Assembly (NCBI GenBank): GCA_025457965.1
Contig: JALOTJ010000020.1
Span: 1-35,852 of the forward strand
Source of the DNA: Spirochaetota bacterium
Lineage (GTDB): Bacteria; Spirochaetota; UBA4802; UBA5368
Reading direction: 5' to 3'
Length of the DNA stretch: 35,852 nt
Shown: positions 7,341 through 16,048 of the stretch, one piece after another
Position numbering within the stretch: position 1 is the first letter of the stretch
How the letters are laid out: every line of letters begins with the position of its first letter
Position numbers and translations under genes: made by a program
The notes under the pieces: generated by a model
Seen by the model: only the letters and a program-made list of their open reading frames with translations
Told to the model about the DNA's origin: nothing
Database searches by the model: none

Positions 7341-8767
7341 CATTCAAGCTTACATGCCTGACGGCGGTCATTGCGCTCGCGACTGTTCCGCTTTCGGCCG
7401 CCGAAACGATTCCTCTGCGTGACGTCATACGTCTCGCGATGGAAAACAACAACAGTTACAAGACCTCGATCGAAGCCGTGGAGGAGAGCCGGTTCAAGGT
7501 CCGCGAGTCGTGGGGAATGCTCTGGCCCTCCCTTTCCACCGATGTGTCGTACACCCGGCAGGGGGCCGACGCCGGATTCAACGCTAATATCGACGGCCGT
7601 TACGACATCAAATTCGTCAACGGCCAGATTACGGTCAACCCCGGCGTGTTCTACAATACGCTCCAGGCATCACGGAACGCGCACATCATCGCCGAAAACA
7701 ACGTACGCAAGGTGAAGGGCGACACGGTCGTCCGCGCGATCCAGTCTTACTATCGCCTGCTACTTGCCCGCGAGGGCGCGGCGATGCGCGAGGAATCAAT
7801 CAGGGCGCTTGAGGAAAACCTGAAGACCGTCACGATCGGCTACAACAAGGGCATTTTCTCCCGGCTCGATTACCTGCGCGCCCAGGTCGCCTTCGCGAAC
7901 GAAAAAACTCAGCTCATCAACGCCGAGAACGATGCCCTATCCGCGATGGCCGACCTCAACATACAGATCGGCAACGATATCTTCGTCCGTCTGGATCCCG
8001 ACCCGGGCGCGATGCAGTTACGCCCCGAGGACCTGTCGGCGCTTCCATCCGATACCGAGGGTGAGCGCAGACTTCTCGTCGTGATGATCGGCGAGGCGCT
8101 CAGGCACCGCCCGGAAGTCATACAGATAAAAAAGACGAAGGAGATGAGGGAAGATATAGCCGCCGCGGCGGAGGCGATCTATCTGTGGCCTTCGTTTTTC
8201 GTGAGCGGCAGCTACGGCACGTCGAAAACCGTGAGTTCGGCATCCTCGTCAGCACCGCCGCCGGGGCCGGGAGAACCAGGATATGACCCGATCCAGTATC
8301 AGTTCTATCAGATGATGTCCGGCGTGCAGGAGAGCTTCGCCCCCTCCGGATGGAACAACTCATGGAGCATCACCGCCGGCGCGAGCTACCGCTGGGGAGC
8401 GCTCTCGCCGCTCGATTCCTCGCACGCCCGCGGGAAACAGTCCCGCAGCGCCGCCAGACAGACCGAATTCCAGATGGACGACTTCATTAAAAGCGTCAAG
8501 CTCGAGATACAGCGCGGATACCTAAAGCTAAAGGCCGCCTCAATCTCAATCGCCTCGCAGCAGGGAAACGTCACAACGGCGGAAGAGAGCCTGAAGGTCG
8601 CCGTAACCCAGTTCCGCAACGGCATCATCGACAACACCAAGCTCATCGAGGCCAACGTCCAGCTCATTACGGCCAGAACGCTCTATATACAGTCGCTTTA
8701 CGATTTCCAGGTCGCGCGCGCCGAGCTCAACCGCGCGATCGGCGTCGACTATTTTCCCGTGCGCTGA
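7337..8767 (+). CDS. TolC family outer membrane efflux protein
   Basis: An outer-membrane channel subunit for tripartite efflux, 476 aa, close to the usual TolC/OEP length. A signal peptide occupies residues 1 to about 22, ending in PLSAAE. Two OEP-type repeats follow, each with long helices, for example VVRAIQSYYRLLLAREGAAMREESIRA-type segments and the later LEIQRGYLKLKAAS...EESLKVAVTQFRNGIIDNTKLIEA, a very typical TolC signature. Between them a Ser/Pro/Gly-rich insert (about 295-325) lies next to a beta-strand region and may form an extracellular or periplasmic loop. It overlaps tetR by 4 nt and is followed after 25 nt by the adaptor gene. Substrates cannot be read from the sequence. Confidence 0.92.
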   Translation: MTFKLTCLTAVIALATVPLSAAETIPLRDVIRLAMENNNSYKTSIEAVEESRFKVRESWGMLWPSLSTDVSYTRQGADAGFNANIDGRYDIKFVNGQITVNPGVFYNTLQASRNAHIIAENNVRKVKGDTVVRAIQSYYRLLLAREGAAMREESIRALEENLKTVTIGYNKGIFSRLDYLRAQVAFANEKTQLINAENDALSAMADLNIQIGNDIFVRLDPDPGAMQLRPEDLSALPSDTEGERRLLVVMIGEALRHRPEVIQIKKTKEMREDIAAAAEAIYLWPSFFVSGSYGTSKTVSSASSSAPPPGPGEPGYDPIQYQFYQMMSGVQESFAPSGWNNSWSITAGASYRWGALSPLDSSHARGKQSRSAARQTEFQMDDFIKSVKLEIQRGYLKLKAASISIASQQGNVTTAEESLKVAVTQFRNGIIDNTKLIEANVQLITARTLYIQSLYDFQVARAELNRAIGVDYFPVR

Positions 8768-8792
8768 TAGCCCGTACAGCGGAGAAGATGCA

Positions 8793-9755
8793 ATGAAACC
8801 AGGCTCAAGACGAATACTAGCCGTCATTATAATCATCGTCGCCCTCATCGCGGGCTATCGGATAGTCCGCGTGGTGATCGATAAAATCGCCGCGTCCCGT
8901 ACCACGGAGACGGCAAAACGCGTGCCGGTCAAGGCGGCCGCCGCGCGCCGCGCCGACATGCTGAGCACGCTGAAACTTACCGGCGACATCATTGGCACCG
9001 AGGTCGTAAATGTCTTTCCTCCCGCGCCCGGAAAAATCGAATCCATCCTCATCAGGGAGGGAAACCGGGTCGCCAGGGGCGCGATCATCTTCAAGATCAA
9101 CCGCGACATCGTGGGCATGGATTACAACCTGGCCATCGTCGAGTCGCCGATCACGGGGCATGTTGGCAAGATCATGGTTGACCGCGGCATGACGGTTACC
9201 ACCGCCACGCCGCTCGCGCAGGTCGTCAACATGTCATCGGTCGAGGTGGTGGCCCGCATCATGGAGGAGAGCATCAACCGGGTCGAGGTGGGCATGCGCG
9301 CGCGCGTCGGCGTCGAATCCTTTCCAGGGCGCATCTTCCTTGGCCGTGTCTATAAAAAAAGCGCCGTGCTCGATCAGCTGAGCCGCACGCAGGAGTTCCG
9401 CATCAGGCTCGACAATCCCGGCATGCTCCTCAAGCACGGCATGTTCGCGAACATCGAAATCATCATCGGATCAAGGCCCGGCGTCGTCGCACTGCCGGTC
9501 GACGCCGTGATGACCGACATGGGCGGCGCGACGAGCGTTTTCGTAGTCGAGGACGGCCGCGCCAGAAAGCGGGAGATCCGGACCGGGATTACGGTCGACC
9601 GTCTCACCGAGGCTACGGCCGGGATCAGGGCCGGCGAGATCGTGGTTACCCTAGGACAGGAGAACCTTTCAGACGGCGACGAACTCATCGTTTACCGCGA
9701 GGATGAAGCCTCCGCCACCGGCGATAGCAAAGGTGTTTCCGGAGTGGCGCGATGA
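8793..9755 (+). CDS. RND efflux periplasmic adaptor subunit lacking the alpha-helical hairpin
   Basis: A membrane-fusion (HlyD/AcrA-type) protein, 320 aa, which would bridge the RND pump and TolC. Residues 8-28 are a membrane anchor. The lipoyl halves are clear: VFPPAPGKIESILIREGNRV (about 74-93) and ESPITGHVGKIMVDRG (about 117-132). Normally 60 or more residues of helical hairpin separate these halves; here only about ten (around RDIVGMDYNL) do. Beta-barrel and membrane-proximal domains follow, with GMFANIEI and AVMTDMGGATSVFVV segments. Hairpin-less adaptors are known in spirochaetes (Borrelia BesA). The missing hairpin is not a frameshift: the frame is continuous and junction residues are lipoyl-like. 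The stop overlaps the pump start by 4 nt. Confidence 0.92.
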   Translation: MKPGSRRILAVIIIIVALIAGYRIVRVVIDKIAASRTTETAKRVPVKAAAARRADMLSTLKLTGDIIGTEVVNVFPPAPGKIESILIREGNRVARGAIIFKINRDIVGMDYNLAIVESPITGHVGKIMVDRGMTVTTATPLAQVVNMSSVEVVARIMEESINRVEVGMRARVGVESFPGRIFLGRVYKKSAVLDQLSRTQEFRIRLDNPGMLLKHGMFANIEIIIGSRPGVVALPVDAVMTDMGGATSVFVVEDGRARKREIRTGITVDRLTEATAGIRAGEIVVTLGQENLSDGDELIVYREDEASATGDSKGVSGVAR

Positions 9756-12700
9756 AGATCACCGAACTCTCGGTCAAGCGACCGATCACGGCAATGATGG
9801 TCTTCGTCGCTCTCGTCGTACTCGGCTATGTGGGCTATTCGAAGATGCCGCTCGATCTCCTCCCCGATATAGAATTTCCCATCGTTGCGGTCATCACCGA
9901 ATACAAGGGGGTGGGCCCCAAGGAGATTGAGAGCACCGTCACCCGCCCGCTCGAGGAATCGCTGGCCGGAATCAATAACGTCGACACCATCACCTCCACC
10001 TCCAAGGAGGGCATGTCGATGATACGGGTCCAGTTCGTCTGGGGCACCGACATGTCCCTCGGCGTCTCCGACATACGCGAGAGGGTCGATATCGTCAAAA
10101 AATTCCTTCCCGACTCAATCGAAACCCCGATCGTCCTGAAATTCGATGTTTCGATGATGCCCATCATGGTGCTTTCTGTCTCTGGGAACCGCGACCCCAG
10201 CTTCCTTCGTGAATACGCCGAGGACAACCTTAAAAACCTGCTTGAACAGATCGACGGTGTCGCATCGGCGACCGTCACCGGCGGGCAGAAGCGTGAGGTC
10301 CGCGTCGAGCTGGTTAAAAACCGGATGGAGGCGTACAATATCGCCATCGAAACGGTGGTTTCCACGGTTGGCCTCGAGAACATGAACGTGGCCGGGGGCG
10401 ACATCAAGTCGCCGCACCGCAAGTACACCCTGCGCACCAAAGGTGAATTCGAGTCTCTCGACGACATACGAAGCGTCGTGGTGGCCGTCAGGAACAATAC
10501 TCCCATTTACCTCAGGGACGTTGCGCGTATTTACGAAGCACCCTCCGAGCGCAAGGAGATCGTGCGCCTCAACGGCCAGAACGGCGTCGTCGTCCGCATG
10601 AACAAACAGTCCGATAAAAATACCGTCATTGTCGCGCGCAATATTATAAAACAGCTCGAGGTAATAAGAAAGTCGCTCCCCCGGGGCATGGAGATAACAC
10701 CGATTTTCAACCAGGCCGAATACATCGAGCGCTCCATAAAGAACGTCATCGACAACGCCTGGCAGGGGGGGATAATCGCGATTCTGGTCGTATTCGTCAT
10801 GCTCAGGAACATCCGCTCATCGCTGATCCTCGGGCTTTCAATCCCCGTTTCCGTCATAGCCACCTTCATCGCCATGTACTACTTCGATATATCCCTGAAC
10901 ATGATGTCGATGGGAGGGCTTGCGATCGGCGTCGGAATGCTCATCGACAACTCGATCGTCATCCTTGAGAACGTCTTTCGATTCAGGGAAAAAGGCGCCC
11001 GTCCGGCAGAGGCCGCCATACTCGGCGCAGACGAGATGGCCATGGCCATAACCGCCTCGACGCTCACCAATCTGTGCGTCTTTATCCCGTTTTTCTTTAC
11101 AACCGGGCTGGCCGGACAACTCTTCAGGCAGATGGCGCTCACCATCACCTTTTCCCAGCTTTGCTCGCTGCTGGTCGCCCTCACCCTTATCCCGATGATG
11201 ACCTCAAAATTCATCCGCTCCATCACCACCCTTTACACGGGCCGCGCCGCATTCCTCAACACCGTCTTCTCCTGGAGCGAGAACCGTTTCGTTCTCCTTG
11301 AAGGCTTTTATTCCCGGGTGATTGCCTGGGCGCTCGACCATCGCCGCCGTGTGGTCGCCTATACCACTGTTGCCATCGTAGCGGGGCTCCTGCTCATCCC
11401 CGCGGCAGGCATGGAGTTCATGCCCGAGCAGGACCAGGAGCAGGTGACCTTCATCGCGAAGCTTCCGGTCGGCACCAACCTCGATACGACCGAAAACGTG
11501 ATGCGCATGGTTGAGGCTCGCATACAGAAGGCCGTCCGTCGGAGCGAGTATCGCGTGGTGAGCATCCGCGCCGGGTACGGCGAGGGCTTCGCCGCCGCCT
11601 TCGGCGAGACCACCGACCATACGGCCAAGGTCGAAATGCGGCTGGTACCAATATCAAAGCGCGACCGCTCCGAGCGGGACATCCGCGAAGCGGTACGCAA
11701 GGCCGTGGCCGATGTCCCCGGTCTCAGCTTCAACTTCGCCGTACAGAGCCAGGGTCTCAGCCTCGGCGGCGGCGCGCAGATCTCGATCGAGGTTTACGGC
11801 TACGATTTCGAGCAATCAAAGGATTATAGCCTCCAGATCCAGAAGGCCATCATCGGAATCCCCGGCCTCAAGGACGTCGAAATCACCCGGGAGGAGGGGC
11901 TCCCCGAACTCGTCATAGCGGTTAACCGCGAAAAGGCGTCTAAAATGGGGCTCAATGCATCCTACATCGCCAATCTGATAAAAGATAACGTCGCCGGCAA
12001 GGTCGCTTCGATCTTCCGCTACCAGGGCAAGGAATACGACATATTCGTCCGCCTGAGGGAGGAGGATCGGAAAGGCCTCGACGACATCAGGGCGCTTATG
12101 GTTCGCACGCCCTCGGGTACGACGGTGCCGCTGGGAAACGTCATCGAATTGAAATCGTCAAGCGGGCCCGCCACCATTCAGCGCAAGAAACAGGAGCGCG
12201 TCACTTACATAAATTGCAAGGCCGAGGGCCGCGACCTCAATTCAGTCGTACGCGACATTCAGGCCAAGATCGAAACGGTTCCGAAACCGAGGAACTTTTA
12301 CCTACAGATCGCCGGGGCCTACAAGGACATGCAGGAATCATTCAGGGATCTGGCTCTGGCACTCGTCCTGGCGATCGTCCTCATTTACATCATCATGGCC
12401 GCGCAGTTCGAGTCGTACGCCTATCCCTTCGTCATCATGTTCTCCGTACCGACGCTCATCTTCGGCGTGATGCTGTTCCTGTTTCTTACAGGCACAACAT
12501 TCAACGTCGTCTCGTTTATGGGCATACTCATGCTCTCGGGAATCGTGGTCAACAACTCGATCGTGCTGGTGGATTACACAAACATCCTGAAGGCGCGCGG
12601 TTTTAAGACTCGCGAGGCGCTCATCGAGGCGGGACGCAAAAGGCTTCGCCCTATCCTCATGACGACCTTTACGACCATACTCGCTCTTATCCCCATGTCG

Positions 12701-12865
12701 ATCGGCTTCGGTGAGGGCGCCGAGCTTTCCGCCCCCCTTGCGCGCACGGTTATGGGCGGCCTCAGCTCATCGTTCATCTTCACGCTGGTTTTTGTACCGG
12801 TGGTGTATTCGCTCTTCGAGGACATCTCTGTGAAAATGAAAAAGCGCTTCTCAGGAAAAAGGTAA
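9752..12865 (+). CDS. RND efflux pump permease, HAE1-like
   Basis: A 1037-aa inner-membrane proton-driven exporter of the AcrB/MdtB superfamily, full length. It begins MKITELSVKRPITAMMVFVALVVLGYVGYSKMP-type, the standard first membrane helix. The TM4 motif GMLIDNSIVILENV contains a single acidic residue (Asp399) where AcrB has two adjacent aspartates; the second is Asn400. In the C-terminal half, GILMLSGIVVNNSIVLVDY lacks the AcrB lysine. This pattern is shared by many HAE1-like pumps outside Gammaproteobacteria and is not evidence of inactivity. Large periplasmic loops lie between TM1-TM2 and TM7-TM8. The gene overlaps the adaptor by 4 nt and precedes the PG0541-type gene by 4 nt. Drugs, bile compounds or lipids are all possible substrates. 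Confidence 0.95.
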   Translation: MKITELSVKRPITAMMVFVALVVLGYVGYSKMPLDLLPDIEFPIVAVITEYKGVGPKEIESTVTRPLEESLAGINNVDTITSTSKEGMSMIRVQFVWGTDMSLGVSDIRERVDIVKKFLPDSIETPIVLKFDVSMMPIMVLSVSGNRDPSFLREYAEDNLKNLLEQIDGVASATVTGGQKREVRVELVKNRMEAYNIAIETVVSTVGLENMNVAGGDIKSPHRKYTLRTKGEFESLDDIRSVVVAVRNNTPIYLRDVARIYEAPSERKEIVRLNGQNGVVVRMNKQSDKNTVIVARNIIKQLEVIRKSLPRGMEITPIFNQAEYIERSIKNVIDNAWQGGIIAILVVFVMLRNIRSSLILGLSIPVSVIATFIAMYYFDISLNMMSMGGLAIGVGMLIDNSIVILENVFRFREKGARPAEAAILGADEMAMAITASTLTNLCVFIPFFFTTGLAGQLFRQMALTITFSQLCSLLVALTLIPMMTSKFIRSITTLYTGRAAFLNTVFSWSENRFVLLEGFYSRVIAWALDHRRRVVAYTTVAIVAGLLLIPAAGMEFMPEQDQEQVTFIAKLPVGTNLDTTENVMRMVEARIQKAVRRSEYRVVSIRAGYGEGFAAAFGETTDHTAKVEMRLVPISKRDRSERDIREAVRKAVADVPGLSFNFAVQSQGLSLGGGAQISIEVYGYDFEQSKDYSLQIQKAIIGIPGLKDVEITREEGLPELVIAVNREKASKMGLNASYIANLIKDNVAGKVASIFRYQGKEYDIFVRLREEDRKGLDDIRALMVRTPSGTTVPLGNVIELKSSSGPATIQRKKQERVTYINCKAEGRDLNSVVRDIQAKIETVPKPRNFYLQIAGAYKDMQESFRDLALALVLAIVLIYIIMAAQFESYAYPFVIMFSVPTLIFGVMLFLFLTGTTFNVVSFMGILMLSGIVVNNSIVLVDYTNILKARGFKTREALIEAGRKRLRPILMTTFTTILALIPMSIGFGEGAELSAPLARTVMGGLSSSFIFTLVFVPVVYSLFEDISVKMKKRFSGKR

Positions 12866-12869
12866 GACA

Positions 12870-13154
12870 ATGAACCTCTTGTTCATCGTTTACAGCAACG
12901 CCGTCGACGACGAAATGATCGAGATCGCCCGTCGCAATGCCGGCGGTTTTACACGGTTTTCCGGCGTACACGGCGAGGGCTGCGGCGAGCCCCACCTCGG
13001 TTCTCATGTATGGCCCGGTGTTAATAACTGCATGATGGCGGCCGTGGATAAAAAACAGGAGGCCGCCGTCGCGGCGGAGGTTCGGGAATTGAAGGAAAAA
13101 TTCCCCGATGTGGGCATACGGGTGTTCACGGTCCCGCTCAAGGAAACGTACTAG
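12870..13154 (+). CDS. PG0541 family transporter-associated protein (PII-like)
   Basis: A 94-aa cytoplasmic protein resembling the PG0541 family, small PII-like proteins encoded beside RND efflux pumps. The visible landmarks are MNLLFIVYSNAVDDEMIEI at the N-terminus, the glycine-rich central loop HGEGCGEPHLGSHVWPG, and the C-terminal VGIRVFTVPLKE strand. It begins 4 nt after the pump gene with an AAGG ribosome-binding site and closes the operon. By analogy with PII proteins a regulatory role on the pump is attractive, but no ligand or partner is shown by the sequence. A functional parallel with CutA, another PII-fold protein in this window, is structural only. Confidence 0.8.
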   Translation: MNLLFIVYSNAVDDEMIEIARRNAGGFTRFSGVHGEGCGEPHLGSHVWPGVNNCMMAAVDKKQEAAVAAEVRELKEKFPDVGIRVFTVPLKETY

Positions 13155-13286
13155 AGCGTCTCGGTACCTCCGGCCCGGGAGATGCCCGTTTTCAGAAAAT
13201 AAATGTATTGACGGACGCGGATTTCGCGCTCACACTCCGCACCGTCGTAGTCTCGCTAAAACTATTTATAATCGAGGAGCACCGGA

Positions 13287-13517
13287 ATGAAAAAAATCGG
13301 ATTCCTGGTTCTGCTTGCGGCGTTCTGCGCATCATCGATCGCACTCGCGAATCCAAAGATTCAGACAAAACACAAGGGGTTGAAGAAAGACGGCAAGATG
13401 ATAAATTGCGTTTTTTGCCACACAACCGCCAAGATCGAGAAAAAGAAGGGATACGGGATAGCGCTGGTCAACAAGAATCCCCTGTGTTTGGGATCCGGAT
13501 GCCATCCTGTTAAGTAG
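13287..13517 (+). CDS. Tiny exported protein with two c-type heme motifs
   Basis: A 76-aa precursor. Residues 1-21 are a clear signal peptide ending IALA before NPK. The mature part, about 55 aa, has a canonical CVFCH heme-attachment motif (Cys41, Cys44, His45) and a second CLGSGCH motif (Cys67, Cys72, His73), the CX4CH form known from multiheme cytochromes. His29 and a Lys-rich linker lie before the first heme site. It would be a periplasmic mini diheme cytochrome or a metal-binding protein. A GAGGAG ribosome-binding site precedes the ATG, and a strong terminator follows. It is separated from the efflux operon by 132 nt and probably transcribed alone. No partner redox enzyme is adjacent. Confidence 0.75.
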   Translation: MKKIGFLVLLAAFCASSIALANPKIQTKHKGLKKDGKMINCVFCHTTAKIEKKKGYGIALVNKNPLCLGSGCHPVK

Positions 13518-13540
13518 GCCATAAACGCTTTCGTCGCAGT

Positions 13541-13579
13541 AAAAAAGCATGCTCTTCTTGGAGCATGCTTTTTTTATTT
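13541..13579 (+). terminator. Strong intrinsic terminator, possibly bidirectional
   Basis: Bases 13541-13554 pair perfectly with 13561-13574 around a 6-nt loop. The GC-containing core GCATGCTC is flanked by an A-run on the left and followed by a T-run on the right, so it can end transcription in both directions. It lies 24 nt after the diheme protein gene. Confidence 0.9.
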
Positions 13580-13638
13580 GACGTACGGCCCTGAGTGATG
13601 TTTCATTATCGATCGCATGCCTCTGATCCGAAAGAACC

Positions 13639-14733
13639 ATGCCCGGAATTATAACCCACAGCAGGCTGTTCCAGGAGTCGCTTTTTTCCTTGAAAAAAGC
13701 GAAAGACGCTACACCGTTCGGCAAATCGATCGAAGCCCTCTACAGTGTGCCCGAACGGCTCAAGGCCGGACTTTTCGGCTCCATCGGACCCGACATCTTC
13801 GACTACCTCCCGGTTGCGCGAAGGAATTTTTTTGGGACCTCCCTGAGCATGCAGATCCATTCATCGCGGCTATCGCAAAGCCTTACAGCGCTTCTCTCGC
13901 GGACGCTACTCGTCGGAGATTTCAATAATGAGTGGTCGGCGACACGGAGGGCGTACTCGTACGGCTTTATCGCCCATCTCATTGCCGACGCCGTCTTCCA
14001 TCCGTTTGTTTATTACTGGGCCGGCTTCCCCGATAATGGGAGCCGCTTCGAAATTTACCGCTATCGCGAACAGCTTCTCCTTTTCCAGTACAACATGGAT
14101 CTTTTTTTCCAGTACCACTACAATACCCGGGTATTTGATTTCGCTATCGATGATTCGCTTCCGATGAGGCACATCCGGGGCGGGATACCAATGCTCGACT
14201 ACCGGATCAAGAGTCTGATCCTTGAAATGCTGACGGACACCTGCCCCGGGGAACTACCCCGCCTGATTTGGAACGCGCGCAATCCCCGGGACACCGACGG
14301 CACCTGGAAAAGCGGACCGGTCGACCTGATCCCGTATTTCATACGCCGCGCGTACCTGGCCAAGCGAAGCCGCAGCAGGGCGCTGCGCATGCTGCTCGAC
14401 CGGCTCAGGGTCCGCCGCAGGTTTTTCCCCGATTATGTAACACGCTATCCCGAACCGCGGCGAATGGACCGGCATGCGCTCAACCTTCACCGCGAGCGCT
14501 GGTTTCACCCGCTCGGCACACCGGGCCTGCATTATGAATCCGTTGAGGATTTATTTAAAATCGCCCGCGACCGAACGGTGGCCGCATGGGTGAGAATGGA
14601 ATCGGCGCTCTATGCCGGTGCGACCGATATATCACCGATTATAGCCGAACTATCGGTGGATTCGTACACGGGCGAGGCTGGGAACGGTCCGTCACATATG
14701 AAGTTGAAAAAGCCCCTTCGCCTGCACTTTTAA
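13639..14733 (+). CDS. Zinc-dependent phospholipase C-like family protein
   Basis: A 364-aa protein of the zinc-dependent phospholipase C superfamily. It starts MPGIITHSRLF, with His7 in the expected N-terminal place. GSIGPDIFDYLP (Asp52) and GFIAHLIADAVFHPFVYYWAG (His113, Asp117, His121) give the HxxxD pattern of the metal site, and Glu144/Asp154 follow. There is no signal peptide, so the protein seems cytoplasmic, unlike secreted clostridial enzymes; many bacterial homologues of this kind are uncharacterised. The C-terminal 150 residues are Arg-rich and not recognisable. The upstream ribosome-binding site is weak. It converges with the HELTH protein gene, leaving 39 nt. A hydrolase role on phospholipid or a related phosphoester is inferred only from the fold. 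Confidence 0.75.
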   Translation: MPGIITHSRLFQESLFSLKKAKDATPFGKSIEALYSVPERLKAGLFGSIGPDIFDYLPVARRNFFGTSLSMQIHSSRLSQSLTALLSRTLLVGDFNNEWSATRRAYSYGFIAHLIADAVFHPFVYYWAGFPDNGSRFEIYRYREQLLLFQYNMDLFFQYHYNTRVFDFAIDDSLPMRHIRGGIPMLDYRIKSLILEMLTDTCPGELPRLIWNARNPRDTDGTWKSGPVDLIPYFIRRAYLAKRSRSRALRMLLDRLRVRRRFFPDYVTRYPEPRRMDRHALNLHRERWFHPLGTPGLHYESVEDLFKIARDRTVAAWVRMESALYAGATDISPIIAELSVDSYTGEAGNGPSHMKLKKPLRLHF

Positions 14734-14772
14734 GTAAACCTCGAAAGCCGGGTATCCATTTGGGTTTCGTGA

Positions 14773-15888
14773 CTACCGTATATGTTTGATGAGAGAGTTG
14801 AAATGCAGACGGGAAAGGCGCTGCAGCTCCGCAACCGGTAATGTCTTCAGGATCGACGGGTTTTCCACGATTTCTTTTTTCCCTGTCTCGGCCGCCACAT
14901 ACCGGATATAATTCATGGCCGCAATCCTGTGCGGGTTGGTGCTGTTATAATCGAGGTAGGCATAGAGCACGGAAAGACCCAGGTGTGCGTTGGCGAAGAT
15001 CGTGCTTGAGAGCGCAAGCTCTTCTCCCGATACCTGGTCGAAGTAATTGAAGTTGTTGTTGAGTATTTTGTGCGTCAGCTCGTGAATTTCGAAGAGCTTC
15101 CATATCTCGCCGCGAATGGACTTCGAATTATCAAATGACCTCGCCAGGCAGTATTTGATGTCCTCGCTCACCCGGGCCCCGACGAAAAACATGGAATCGA
15201 CGTTCTCTCCAGTGAGAATTCTCCTGGCAATTATATAATCGTTCTGCACCTCTTCCGGATTGATGTAAATCATGTCGAAGTAGAAGGTTGAATTACTGGT
15301 TGAAAACTCATCGTAATAGATAAACGGGATGATGTTATAAAAGCGTTCGCTCGTATTGAAAAGCGGATGATTTATGGTAAGCGGTTTACGGGCCCCGAAG
15401 ATGCAGTAATCGAGGATGATCCGCTCTTCGTCGCTCCCCTTCCTGTCCCGTGAAAACCTCAGTATGATGTTTCGCTTCTCAAGCGCATCGCGCAGCGAGT
15501 CCAGGATCTTATCGGTATACTTTCTCGGCTGGAGGCTGGCGGCAAGGAGCTGTTCGGCGATGCGGTAGGTGGCTGGCTCGCGCAGATTTTTCAGATAATT
15601 CCGGTATTCCGCGATATGAAAGCCGTCTTTCTGCATCTTTTCGACGGGGATGCTGTGCTCCTGTATCATATTGACGAAATGTGGGTTTTCGTTGAAGAGA
15701 AGAACGACATACGCATAGAGTTTGCCGTTCGGGGTCCTGATGTTGATAAAGCTCTGGGAGTATGAATAATCCTGCGCACCCTCCCCGTGAAGGTCGGCAC
15801 TCAGGTCGGAAGCCGACCATACCGCGATCGCGCAGAACATCATCCACACCGCCGCGATTCCCCTAACAATCCATTGCCCGCTCAACAC
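14773..15888 (-). CDS. Unrecognised exported protein with HELTH zincin-like motif
   Basis: A 371-aa protein when started at the GTG at 15888, which follows an AAGGAG ribosome-binding site by 9 nt and gives an ideal signal peptide (WIVRGIAAVWMMFCAIAVWSA). An upstream in-frame start at 15978 would bury the signal inside and has a poor ribosome-binding site. I do not recognise the family. The notable feature is EIHELTHKIL, an HExxH motif at residues 269-273, followed about 20 residues later by SGEELALSS, where a glutamate could be the third zinc ligand as in gluzincins. The surroundings are helical. This suggests a periplasmic or outer-membrane metallopeptidase, unproven. It lies downstream of the CoA-transferase gene on the same strand after 160 nt. 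Confidence 0.75.
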   Translation of the reverse strand: MLSGQWIVRGIAAVWMMFCAIAVWSASDLSADLHGEGAQDYSYSQSFINIRTPNGKLYAYVVLLFNENPHFVNMIQEHSIPVEKMQKDGFHIAEYRNYLKNLREPATYRIAEQLLAASLQPRKYTDKILDSLRDALEKRNIILRFSRDRKGSDEERIILDYCIFGARKPLTINHPLFNTSERFYNIIPFIYYDEFSTSNSTFYFDMIYINPEEVQNDYIIARRILTGENVDSMFFVGARVSEDIKYCLARSFDNSKSIRGEIWKLFEIHELTHKILNNNFNYFDQVSGEELALSSTIFANAHLGLSVLYAYLDYNSTNPHRIAAMNYIRYVAAETGKKEIVENPSILKTLPVAELQRLSRLHFNSLIKHIR

Positions 15889-16048
15889 CGACTCACACTC
15901 CTTGTCGTCTCGACTGGTTCGCCCGGAAGCCATGCCATCCGGTCCGCACCACCGAATGTCTGACAGGCTATCCATCACCCTTTTAAAAACACAATCTCAA
16001 TTTACTGCCATAGCCGGGATCCGGCAAGGACTGCGCAATGAATATTCG

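Noticed and set aside
9752-12865. Loss of one TM4 aspartate and the AcrB-type lysine as a sign of a dead pump
   Set aside because: The same residues are seen in many active HAE1-like pumps outside Gammaproteobacteria, so this is lineage variation.
13267-13272. Perfect TATAAT before the diheme protein gene
   Set aside because: Transcription from it would start inside the ribosome-binding site, and there is no -35 at the right distance.
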